A stretch of 64,000 nucleotides of DNA from Erythrocercus mccallii. Taxonomy: Eukaryota; Chordata; Aves; Passeriformes; Dicruridae. Position numbers and translations under genes: made by a program. Below, in pieces: positions 48,781 through 59,700 of this stretch (position 1 is the first letter of the stretch; each line of letters begins with the position of its first letter). The DNA lies in NCBI GenBank assembly GCA_013397435.1, contig VZRG01000007.1, positions 2,418,197 to 2,482,196 on the forward strand. The letters are read 5' to 3'. Below the pieces are notes generated by a model that was not told where the DNA came from, did not search any database, and saw only the letters and a program-made list of their open reading frames with translations.

Positions 48781-50537
48781 AACTAATTTAAGGAATCTGC
48801 ATCACAAAACTAGCTGTCCTGTTGTGGTTACTTTCAGTGAATTAATTTGTTCTTGTTCCCAGCACTTTACTGTGCCTATGTAGGTTCACTTCATTTTTTT
48901 TCATAATTTGGATGCCTCATTTGAGACCACCAAAATCTTCTATTTTTCATTTAAAACCTATCTGATTGCCTTCCCACCTTAAAGTAATTCTTCAAATATG
49001 GCTTTTTTTTTTTTTTGCAGTTTTTCTTTCCTTTAGACTGGAACCAGCACTGTATGCATTTGTTCTCGATGAGATTCTAACAAAACAAACAAGAATAGAA
49101 AAAGCCTCAGCAAAATTTTAATTCAAATGGCACAAGGCATTTAAGAAAAGTGAAAATTGGAAATTAGAATGATCCTGTGTGGATCAATATGGAACCATTA
49201 TAATATGACCAATTTTTCAAAACGCTGAAAAAGGGAAAAACACACAATGAAAACAAGAAATGGATGATAGACTACTCTAATAGAATTTTCTTTTTTCCCC
49301 TGTAGAATGGCCAATTTGGAATGGCTTCAGTTGTGGTCAGAAGATAAAAATAAATATTGTCTCTAAAGGAAATGTTTCATATGTTATGAAAAAATGCACA
49401 TCATTTTTGTTTGAATGAACAGTTGAGTCTTCATCAGCTTCATCAATCATCTTCATCAACAAATTCCTCTTCAAAAAAGTTAATACTGTGACAATTCAAG
49501 ACACTGCAAATGACAGTTCAGTGAAGCATAGATAGAGAATTAAGAGCTAGTAGAGAGCTACCTCTAGAATAATAATCTTGCAAGGAAACTGCACATATCA
49601 CATTCAAGTCAGATGACTATTGGTCACTCTCTAGTCTTTGGTGGCTAATCAGTACTGTCTAACTAAAAGCTAAAAACAGAGTAAGAGAATTAGCAAAATA
49701 CAAGGGAAATAGACCGTCTTCTCTTGGGGAATTACCTCTTCAGTTATTAGAACTCTGTAAAACTCTGTGGGGAGTGTAGATGGAGACAGAGAGAATGGGG
49801 AAGAGGAAATAAAGAAGGATAGAGGAAAACTTCCAATCTAACTATATATTGTCAAGTTGTATAAAAAAAGCTAGACCCCCCCATCTCTAATCATCTTGGA
49901 AGTGCCTACTAATGAATTCATGTTAGAAGGCACTTGTCATGGTAACTGCAGACAAAATTTTATCTCATCAAAAGCATGAGTATAATAATGTAACATTCTC
50001 ACTATTCCATATATCCTGTTTTCAGAAGACTACATCCTATATAATTCATCTTGACTCACAAAGCTACTTCATTTATGTCCCTGTAGTAATGTGCTTTATG
50101 GAGTAGACAGCTGAGGTCTGAAAGCAATACAGCAATATATCCTGACTTGCAAGATATTACTATTACCACATAGATACATCAGTGATATGACCAGCAGAAG
50201 TGTCTGCCCCTCAGGCCTTGAATATCATAAGATGTAAGCTGTTTGCGGTCTAAAATTCCATGGAAGTTAGTGGAAGTTTGTGTCAGTTTAATGCCTTTAA
50301 GCCCTACCTTCATCCAGCTTTGAATATCTGAAGCAGTTAGGGCTTTTGACTATCTTTTCTACAAACCTTCAAAAGAAAGCTAGCCATCCATTCTCAGAGA
50401 ACAGCTTTCAGTGTTTCTCTGTCTTCTGCCATCCTCTGGGACTATAACAACTTTACAGTTATTGTCTTAGGTTACAGTGTAAGATGTAATGAGAAGTATG
50501 TATTCTACCACCATCTTCATAAGCCGTTAAAACCAAG
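48781..50537. other. unassigned AT-rich DNA
   Basis: No confident gene. A minus-strand acidic frame tail around 49467-49525 after a TTTGCAG acceptor is noted as a finding. T runs near 48893-48901 and 49005-49016. Confidence 0.45.
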
Positions 50538-51045
50538 TGCAGTAGTGTTCCTTATCTCATCCATGACTCATCCCTGATAACTCCCTCTGGGGGCTATCTT
50601 CTGCTAATTGGCCATCAAGTCTCATTGCATGACTCATAAAATTACATTATCCCATTTTGAGATGCTCCACCCAGGGGGAGGAGCCTGGCATTCCGACCTG
50701 GGTATAAACTGAGGTTTGGAACACCACAGGTGGCCTTATCCACTGGATTCCCAGAGGAAGACTGGACCCTTCTACACCACCACTGGTCCTTCAGAGGAAG
50801 ACCACATTGTTCTACAGGATCACTGCTTCAACAGAACCACATCTGTCACTCCAGGAGGATTGCAACCACCATTTAATCGGCCTGCTACCAGCACCCTGAC
50901 CAACAGGGTGTCAGATTGTAATCTGACTCTGAGTGTTTCTCTGCTATTGCATTTATTTTCATTTTCCTATCAAATTGTAGTTATGACTTGGGATCTCCCA
51001 CTGGTTTGCTTTCAAACTAGTACAGTTATTTGAGTGGAAGATGCC
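50538..51045 (+). mobile_element. ERV LTR, plus strand, about 0.5 kb
   Basis: I recall this LTR type from birds. It runs from a CATGACTCATCCCTGATAAC block, through CCAAGTCTCATTGCATGACT-like sequence, to GAGATGCTCCACCCAGGGGG. The core promoter GGGTATAAACTGAGG (TATAAA at 50703-50708) comes next. The R/U5 part follows with CAGAGGAAGACTGGACCC, CTCCAGGAGGATTGCAACCA, CCAACAGGGTGTCAGATTG and TTGCATTTATTTTCATTTTCC, ending near an ATTAAA plus A run (51040-51058). Both ends are approximate. The 105-codon plus frame in it is LTR sequence, not a gene. No second copy in the window. Confidence 0.62.
50703..50708 (+). promoter_or_regulatory. TATA box of the 50.5-51.0 kb LTR
   Basis: TATAAA preceded by a GGGAGGAG GC-box-like stretch (about 50675-50684), as in an LTR core promoter. 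Confidence 0.5.
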
Positions 51046-51470
51046 ATTAAAAAAAAAAGGTGAATTAACCATACAGCAATTGAACACCATGCAAGATTTT
51101 GTATTCATTATATTCTTTATAGGATTTTCGTGAATGAGTCACAGAATGTAAAGCTTTGAAAATCATGACTAGCCACAGCTGGAACACAATCATTAGTGCC
51201 ACCTTGACATGGGTTTTCTGTGTGACAAAACACATTGGCAAGTGGAACTGAAAGGTAAGTTAAGTAGTTAGGTAAGTTAGGTTAGGTGGTCAGCCCTTCA
51301 GAGAGCATGAACATCACTTTGAACCTCAATTATAAAACTAGTGTCCATCAACAGGCAAAATTTTTTCCCCACTTTAGAATTCTGAATGAAATTGTTTAGG
51401 GAAGAGGGACCTATAAAGGAGACAAAATGTTCCATAATCACAATGTTAAGGAATTATAAAACGAGAGAAA
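51046..51470. other. unassigned spacer between two LTRs
   Basis: About 425 bases without recognised sequence. Holds a GTAAGTTA/GTTAGG repeat at about 51254-51287. Confidence 0.5.
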
Positions 51471-52160
51471 TGGTGACTACCAGCTAGCACCTTCACAACA
51501 GCTTTCTCCCTCTCGTCCCACACACCAGAGAAAAACACAAATTGTGGACTGAATAAAGACAGGGAGTTCACTTAGCAGTTATTCTCATGAACAAAACAGA
51601 CTCATCTTGGGAATTTAAGTGAATTAATCTAAGTATTTAACTACTGATTCAGATATTTGGAAACAAATAGTACAAACACTTAGGGAGAACACAGTTTTTC
51701 TCCCTCCCCAAGCTTGTCTCCACTCCAGATAGATCTCCTCCCACCTTTTTATCAGCACAGGTTACACTCAGTCTCTTCAGTGAGATAATGGCAGCTCAGG
51801 GAAAGATCAGGACATAAGAGTTTCTCTCAGTTAGTCCTTTCTTCTCACTCTCCACAAAGGGCTGCAGTCCCTATTGGAATATCTGCTCTACTAATCTGCT
51901 GAGTACCTCCTTTTTATTCTCCTCTGACCTTGGTGTTCCTGGTTTTTTTCTTCCTTGAATTCTTCATCGTCTCTCTGTGGCATTTTGTGACCCTTCTTAA
52001 ATATGTTTTCCCACACTTGACGGTGGCTGATGTGGTAATCTGTGTCCCTTGGCAGGACTGTTGGATCCAGTTGTGTCTGGCTTGGGGCGTCCCCTGGTCT
52101 ATCTTCACAGACACCACCTCTGTAGTTCCTCAGTGACCACATTTGGATGCTTGCATCCAA
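51471..52160 (-). mobile_element. ERV LTR, minus strand, nearly full length but decayed
   Basis: On the plus strand it begins TGGTGACTACCAGCTAGCACC, a decayed form of the TGATGTTGGCCAGCTGCC start at 25466. Then come GACAGGGAGTTCACTTAG (51560-51577), AACAAAACAGACTCATCTTG (51591-51610) and GGGCTGCAGTCCC (about 51859-51871). The last blocks are CTGACCTTGGTGTTCC (51925-51940) and CTTCTTAAATATGTTTTCCC (51993-52012), ending with a block around GTGTCTGGCTTGG (52073-52085). That order is the reverse of the plus-strand relic at 4360-5270 and continues beyond where the 25.4 kb copy breaks off. Frames of 67-89 codons on both strands inside it are not genes. The far boundary is approximate. Confidence 0.65.
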
Positions 52161-53529
52161 TCTAAGGGCTTTGGAAGAGAAACCTTTCTAAAATATCTAC
52201 TTGACTGAAAGACCATACTTTTGAAAACAAACCCTGAAGATGTCATGGTTTTCACTTGTGATGAGTGAGTATATTACAGTGACAGGTCTTGCAGTGTGCA
52301 ACTGAGAGTCTTACAGAGTAGTCACTTCTAGAAGAAGGAAATATCACAAATGCAGTGTTTTCTCATCATATCTTTGAATAATATAATCATGACATCCTTT
52401 CAAATATTTAAACTGCTCTAGTTAGGGAATGATAGAAAAGTCTTACTTTCCCCCTCACTTGTTACACATTTCTTGAGCTAGGAAGTTCCAGTATATCTGT
52501 TATTGCATGGCAAATGTTTACACAGTCTATTTGTGGAACAAAAACTTTGAAAATTAAATAAATCATGTCAATGCTTGATTCATTTGCATCTAATTTCACC
52601 TGTATTTTGTGAAGCACAGCAGACTTATAACATTGCAATTCATTTCACCTTTTCTGAGCAGAGATTGCAAGCTAAGATTTACAGTGCATCTCTGTTCAGG
52701 GAGGTTCTATGAATTCCTGATACCATGGGCTGTAACAAATACAGACAAAAGGCATTCTAAAATCATTTGTACTTTAAGTTAGTTAAACACTGAAATAAGT
52801 GATGACCTAGTAGGCTCATGTATCTGTTACTCATGTGAAATCCTGCAGTGCACAATAGATGGCAAATATTTTGTAAAAAACATGTATTGTAATACCTCAA
52901 GTCCTGATGGCAGTCCTTTTCCCTGCTGTCATATTGTACAGGACCATATAAACCCTACAAAACTGGTCCTGAACTTCAAGTACCATCTAAAGCCTACAGT
53001 AGATTCTGCAGTATGAGAGAATTAATTCAGTTTCTCTGTAAAAATTGTGACACCGCTATATGGCTCTAAAATATTTCAAAGCCTTTTTCAGTATCACAAT
53101 CACAAACTGTTGCACCAAACTCCATCACCCCTACACCCATAACACCAAATTATTTTCAGAGGAACTGCCCATGTGTAAGTGAGAAAGTTATTTGGCTTGA
53201 TGTTTTGGCTACAACTGAAGAACATGGAGGCAAAGGTATTTTCCCTCCTTTTGAATCTTGATACTCTAATTATGTGCAATGATGGTTCAAGCATCAAACC
53301 TACTTTGAGGAAAAGATGTTATAAGCACGGATTTGATTTGTCTCAATTGCTGAAAATAAGGAAAAGGAGTAAAAGAGTGGTTGTTTGTCTGTTTTGCAGG
53401 CAAATGGTGAAAAATGTGGAGAAAGTGGAATTCTAGACATTTATCTAGTAAAACTGGGATACATTTTATTCATTATATATTGATCTCACTAAGTTTGACA
53501 GATCCAGTACTACTAATTTCTAGCTATTA

Positions 53530-53532
<3 letters not shown>
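52161..53532. other. unassigned AT-rich DNA
   Basis: No gene or recognised repeat was found in this 1.4 kb. Confidence 0.5.

Positions 53533-53570
<38 letters not shown>
53533..53570. repeat. (T)38 homopolymer
   Basis: Thirty-eight consecutive T, the longest homopolymer in the window. If it is the tail of a minus-strand retrocopy, the body would lie to its right, but no polyadenylation signal or known body is visible there. Confidence 0.9.
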
Positions 53571-53571
<1 letters not shown>

Positions 53572-53803
53572 TATTATGACAATTCTAAAAACTCAGCATT
53601 CATCCAGGTGTTGGAAACTTCCCTTTCCTTGATAGCAGGCCAGTTCTGGGGGGAAGATACGCCAATGTTTCCCTCAACGTCTTTTGTTAATTAAGCTACA
53701 ACTTCAAGAAGAACCAAGCTGGTTTTGAATCAGTCACTTATTTCGTCACACATTCGCTTTTAAGTATATGACTGGAGTGCAAATTAGGATGACGACATGA
53801 ACT

Positions 53804-54000
53804 ATCATAGAATCACAGCATGGTTCAGACTAGAAAGGACTTTAAAGGCCTTTAAAATTTTCCAGGGATGGGGCCACCTCTCTGGGCAACTGTTTCAGTG
53901 GTTCACCACCCTCATCATAAAAAAATTCTTCATTATGTCCAGTCTGAATCTACATGATTTTGAGACCATTGACCCTTGTCTGATGGCACAGACCCTACTA
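53804..54000 (-). mobile_element. CR1 3' end, minus strand, with internal deletion
   Basis: The plus strand opens TCATAGAATCACAGCATGG, the complement of the CR1 tail. After AAAGGACTTTAAAGG it jumps directly to TTCCAGGGATGGGGCCACC, skipping a stretch normally present between them in this subfamily. It continues CTCTCTGGGCAACTGTTTCA and CCCTTGTCTGATGGCACAGA. About 200 bases remain. The 104-codon plus frame over it is antisense to the element and not a gene. Confidence 0.85.
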
Positions 54001-54080
54001 ATATTGTATACTCTGAAGAGCATGAGTGTGCTGGAACACCAACAGTTTGGAAAGTCCCTCAGAGGATCCTTTGTAGATAT

Positions 54081-54240
54081 TCTTTACAGTTCTGAGCCCC
54101 ATAATTTATAAAGGACAAGGGGGTACCTGAACATGTCCCGAGGAGGGCACTAAGTTGGGGAAGGGGCTGGCAGACACGTCCCCTGAGGAGTGGCTGAAGG
54201 CACTGGGTTTGTCTTGTTCAGCTGAAGAAATCTATAAAAT
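54081..54240 (+). mobile_element. CR1 fragment (end of ORF2 / start of 3' region), plus strand
   Basis: TTACAGTTCTGAGCCCCATA, then AAAGGACAAGGGGGTACCTG, GGAAGGGGCTGGCAGACACG and GAGGAGTGGCTGAAGGCACT follow the CR1 order around the end of ORF2 (compare the minus-strand copy at 17800-17900). It points away from its neighbour at 53804-54000, so they are separate insertions. Confidence 0.72.
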
Positions 54241-57200
54241 TCCATGTCCAGGTGAGAGTAAAGGGACTAGGAGACAGGTTTGGACATGTTTACATTACTA
54301 CATAGGAGCTGCTAGTGATATAGAAACACTCAAACCTGTGGGTCTGAGGAAACTTCATGTGAAGAAAATAAGATCTTTTCATTTCTTGAGTTCAGTGACT
54401 CAGAACAGGCAGAAGTGAACTGAGGGAGATAAGGAAATCCTTTTGCTAAAGGAAATGCTGAAAGTGCTTGTTCTGTTTTTTTCCCAACTGAAAGTTCACT
54501 ATCAAAAAAAATCATATATTATCTGAGATGAGAACTATACTAAGAAAAGAAAAAGAGGGGACATTTTTCTCAAAAAAAAGAAAAAAGGAAAATCTACAAC
54601 TGAGAAAAAGCAGTGAAATCTCATTCACACACAAGCAAGAAAACAAAAAAAAAAAAAAGAAAACCACCTCGAAAAGTTCTAAACTACTTTTATTTGTGAT
54701 AAGCTAAAAAACATTACAGTGAAGTAGTGACAGGTTCCAGAACTAAACTAAAACTTCCTAATGGTAACAGGGTGGTAAAACAACAGGAAGTAAAAGGTAT
54801 TGCCACATAGATATGGGACTGTTTCCACCTTTCAGTGCTCTCTAATCAGGAGGGAAAATGTATAACTGCCACTTTACATAAGAATTTTCAGATATGATCT
54901 TTCACTTCTTCTAATTGTGAGGTGGGCTTATTTTTTGACATCAGTACAACTCAAAAATAACTCCAGTTAATTGAGTTAGCCTACCATCAAATCAGGCAAA
55001 TTTTAAAATCCAGTCCCATTTCATTAGACAGATATTGTAACAATACATTAGGAAAACAATGTGAAAAACAACAGTATAAAAAATTTTTGTGTATTTGAAA
55101 GTGTTGTCTTAATCCAAAAATAATTTTCAGTGCCCCCACTAGAATTCATTTTTCAGTACAAAAACTAATGTGAAAATAGATCTACTATATCAATACTTCT
55201 TTTAAATCAGCCAATACAAGTGGATAATTACTAAGTCTCCAACAAATTTGGTAAACCAGTGACTCAGCTGTCATGTATTTTAGTTTGCAAGAGACTATGA
55301 CTAAAGGCACAGGAAATTCTACCACTGAGACCAATAATCAGGCTTTGTCTTACTGTGACTTTACTTAGAGCACTGGCAATAATTTGTTTGGTTTCTTTTC
55401 TGTTTATATTCAAAAATTGGATACAAAATGCCTCTACATTTAATGTGAAGTAAAAATTTATATCTTTTTGGTGATATTTCTTATGTACGCAGAGACAGTA
55501 AAAGGCTCAACTGCCTTCTCTGCTTTCCCTTTATGTTCACAGGCTCTTGCTGTCCTGCAGAGTTTTGTTTGCCTCAAAGTACCAGTCCCGTTGAAGGTCA
55601 AAGATACTGTATTTGCACAGAGAATGATCCTAAAACTTCAAATAACCAAAATTGTTCAAAAGACAGAAAAGAAACTCAGTCATAAAAAATACCCCTGAAT
55701 TAACCACTGCCTGAAACTGCTTATTCTGAGAAATCCATTTTTCCATGTGTGCCAAAGTTACTTCCTTTATGCTTTGTCCTGCTCTTTGTCATTACATCTG
55801 CTAGACACAGGGTGTTTCTGAGTTGGGACAGATAAACCTCCCTGAAGCTGATGCACTTTATTAGTGCCTAAGCTCTTGATTCTCAACCATAAATTTTTTG
55901 GGCTTGTCCAGCAGGAGACTCTTAAATCCCTGCCTTTATGCATGCTCCCTCTTATAAGAACTTGCTGCTTAGCTGAGGCTTGTTGGATAGGCACATCTAG
56001 CTTGGATTATTAGTGTAGGAATGACTTTGATGTGGCATGCTTCCACCTGGAATATTGTCCATGAAAACAAACCAGGCTGGATATTTCAGTGCTTTCCTTA
56101 TAGGGTAAATAAAACAGAAATCACATTACTCTGAGGCAGTACTGTATTTGTTCATCTATTCTTTTACAATCTTAAATCTTAAAAGTGATGTGATACGATA
56201 TTTCTGTCTGCATGCACCCCTGAAGGGAATTAAAAGCCCCCTGCAACTGTGTATCTTCTCTGTTTATTATTAGTAGATTTTTTATCCTTGAAACAGGTCC
56301 TGCATTTCAACAGTCTCATGAAATTGCTGTGGGACCTAGAGTCAGGAGACCATTTTCAATATAACAGAGATTGCACCAGTAAAACTGGGACACACTTGCA
56401 TTATAAATACTTTTCATTTTTAGTATAGAGTAAAAAGCATATAAGTGTGCATGGCTATGATGTTGCAGGTATCCAAGTCAGTTTATAGGTAGAAAAAGCA
56501 ATGACTCTAAATTTAGTAGCATAAAGGGCAACTGTCATAAAGTAAACCATCAAAATTTCAGCAGTAGCTCTTAAAATGTTTTTCAAAGTTCTAGCTGCAG
56601 TTTCATGAGGTCATTAGAGGAGAGAAAAAATGCAGAAGGGCAGACTGGGGACTATGAGGCAAGAACATGACATTGAAGAAGTCTGCCTACAGTATATCTT
56701 TCAATGTATACAAGGGAAGTCTAAAACCACATCCTTAGGTATGGTGACTACAGCGAGACATGTTTGCAAAGCAGACGGACAGAACAAAAGCTGTGCAAAC
56801 CTCACAAAATAAGAATTAATTACTGAGGGAATAATTTGACTTTGCCAGCATTTTTGCCATGTATGGAAAAAAAGTTATCAAAAATGATTTCCCCAACCTG
56901 TACAGTAACTTTCTTTATTTATTTATTATTAGGATTATAGAGAAAAATATTTCAATTTTATGTTCTTCTCAATTGACTCCTAAGTGCAAAATGATACATC
57001 AAGTTTTTCATGTACTGTGGTGTCAATTTTAGGAGTATTTTATGTTCTATAAACAAAAGTGATACTTCCATATGAAACCTTCTGCATGAAGTAGCAGACT
57101 AGGGTTTTTACCTTTACTTCTCCTCTCCTGCATGTACAGTAACTCTCTTTAGGATATTGCAGGGCAAGCATCAAAGTTTGGAAATTAGAAGTAAGTTGTA

Positions 57201-59550
57201 TTCAGGCAAAGTCTAAATACACAGTTCTTAATTCATCGTATCTTCTTTATTTACTATTCTTTCTGATGAGTGATTTTTTTCCTGCAATCTATATTTTTTA
57301 TACCATAGTATATTGATGAACCTGTTTACTTAAAAAGTAAAAGAATCTTCAGCTTCTACTGCGGAAAAAACCATAAAGGAAATGGTTACACTGAATGCTT
57401 AAATCTGTACCTACCTCTCTATAAAAAGTGGACTGATGTTCAGAAATCTGAATCAGCTGCAAATTTCAACCAAACAAACACCTTTGATTAAGGGGTATCC
57501 ACTAAAAAGCACACAGCATGGGCTAAGAAATGGTCCTGTCACAAAGGAAAATACCTACCTGTCATGGGAACGGAGATGATTCCTCATGCACTGAGTTGAG
57601 AAATGGGTCATTAGGTCTGGGATCACTATTAGCTGAATGTGCTTGGACTTTTGCCCATCACTGGTGCCTACCTCTACACACCCTGTCATTTGAAGATTTG
57701 TGGCACTGCTATTTTTGAAAAACAAAACATCTGCATTTTTCAAGCTTTAGAGGTCCTTTTAACCAATTTGCTAATAGAAGCAAAAAAGAAAAAATAGTAG
57801 AAAATTTTCCCGGTTCTTGGTTACAGAAAACATAAGTAACTGAGAAAAAAGGAGAGAAAAATAGACTTTTGTATAATCTCATTAATTATTAATTTAATAA
57901 TTTAACATATCAGATGACAAACTAGCTACATATGTGTCAAAAAGATTGAATTTTTTAGACAAAAAAAAGAAAGAATAATACATATTTATAATCATATTAT
58001 CTCCCTACCCCCTGCTGTACATCCTTATGTTTCCTACTGATAATTGTCCTTTTTCAAGATGCAGCTCAAGACATGCATTGGGCTTCTGGAGTACACATTG
58101 TCCTTTCCAATTTTTTTTCTTTGTTTTTAAATTCTTTATAACATGAAGTTATGTTTCCAGATTATGTCTATATTTTTTTTTTAAATGAACCCTTAATAAG
58201 TGACTGCAATTGGCATGACAAACTTCTTCAGGAAAAGCTATCATGTTTCCTTTTTCAGTGATAAAACTGAATTCCATTTTTTCTCCCAAGATTTAATCTC
58301 TTTCCACGGTAAGCTGTTAACAAACAGGTTCTGCTTTCTTGATGTCCATTAACTACAAGAGAAATTACTTTCTGATTGTTACCTTCTCACTTCATAGTTT
58401 CTTTCCAAGCCTTTTTGCTCAGCCTGTTTATTGTTGTTAATTAGGTGAGGACTTGAAGCAAGACACTGTTGGTGGAAATGTCTCTAAACAAGGTTGAAAT
58501 TAGTCACATTCTGTATCCTCTGCTTTGAATTAACGCCGAAACAGTCTTACAGAGTCACTACTTTTTGCTTTATTACAAGGACTACTCCAGATGTTTTAAA
58601 ATAATATTCAAGCATTTGCAGTCTTTTGTTTTTCCAAAAATGACTTTGCCTATGCATCATCTATCCTTTCACAACCCCACTAAGAAACTTACAGCTCAAA
58701 GTTTGATTCAAATCTCACTGAAAAACACTGCTATCTTCAATCTGCATACTATTTTTTATATAAATCCTTTGAAACATAACCTCCTTTGTTCACATGGCAA
58801 AATTATGGCAATCCTTTCTTTGTTAAGTTCTGTTTTTCCATGTCTCAGAGAAGGGAAATGAAAGCTGATCGGTCAGTACTGGTTCAAAGTATAAGCTTTT
58901 GAAAAAATAGTTCACACTTTCTGTGGAGAAACCAGCTGGATGTCTATAGCTATATTCTTCAACATTTTTCAAGTACTGAACACTCTATAGACTTGAATGG
59001 CAAGAATTTTTCCTGCAGTGTTAAGAAATACTGGCTGTGCCCCCATAGGGATCTTCATGCAGGTATCACCACTAAGAACAGCAAATTAGTCTTTTCTAGC
59101 TTATGCTGTACCATGGCAGAGAACAATTTAAAAATTCAGTGCAGGTGATAGTAGTTAGAAGAATGAAGTGAAAAAAGTAATTGAGAAGAGGTGCCAGATA
59201 CAGAGAACCAGAGAGTCCAGATATCTCTGCTGGAAAAATGATGGAAAGCAACAAATGATCAAGTGGCTTAGGGGGATTTGTGACCAGACAAGAAGCTGAA
59301 GGAAAAGATGGACAGAGGAATGAGACTCAGAGCTGACAGAAAGGTAGGGGCCAGATGCAAGGATAGAAAAAGTGAATTGTTGAGCAAAGACAGTAGGAGA
59401 GTTTGTTTAAACCTAATGAACAGGAAATGTCATAATACCAATCTGATTTTACTTTAAGGCACTGTGTATGGTTTCAAATCATAATTTAGGTCACTGAGGA
59501 CCTAAGGTGAAATCCTAAGCTTACTCTAGTTACTGTGGTCTTTCAGTGAC
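54241..59550. other. unassigned AT-rich DNA, about 5.3 kb
   Basis: No gene was recognised. It includes an A-rich low-complexity stretch at about 54537-54665 and a TTTA-type repeat near 56913-56930. Frames reach at most 98 codons (58565-58861, plus) with no recognisable domain. Confidence 0.5.
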
Positions 59551-59700
59551 CTTCTCAGTGAAGAACCTTTTCCTAATGGCCAAAATGAACTTCCCCTGAT
59601 AAAGCTTCCTTCCATCTCTGTGTGTCCTATCATTGGTCACCAGAAAGAGACCAACACCTTCCCCTCTTCTGCCCCCTTGAAGTTTTAGTCGGTCATCTGC
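59551..59700 (-). mobile_element. CR1 3' region fragment, minus strand
   Basis: CTTCTCAGTGAAGAACCTTTTCC, CCCCTGATAAAGCTTCCTTCC and GTGTCCTATCATTGGTCACC form the complement of the CR1 3' region, the same part as in 33280-33400 but of a different subfamily. Tail absent; strongly diverged. Confidence 0.75.

Noticed and set aside
50716..51033. 105-codon plus frame
   Set aside because: Falls in the R/U5-like part of an LTR, downstream of its TATA box; not a known protein.
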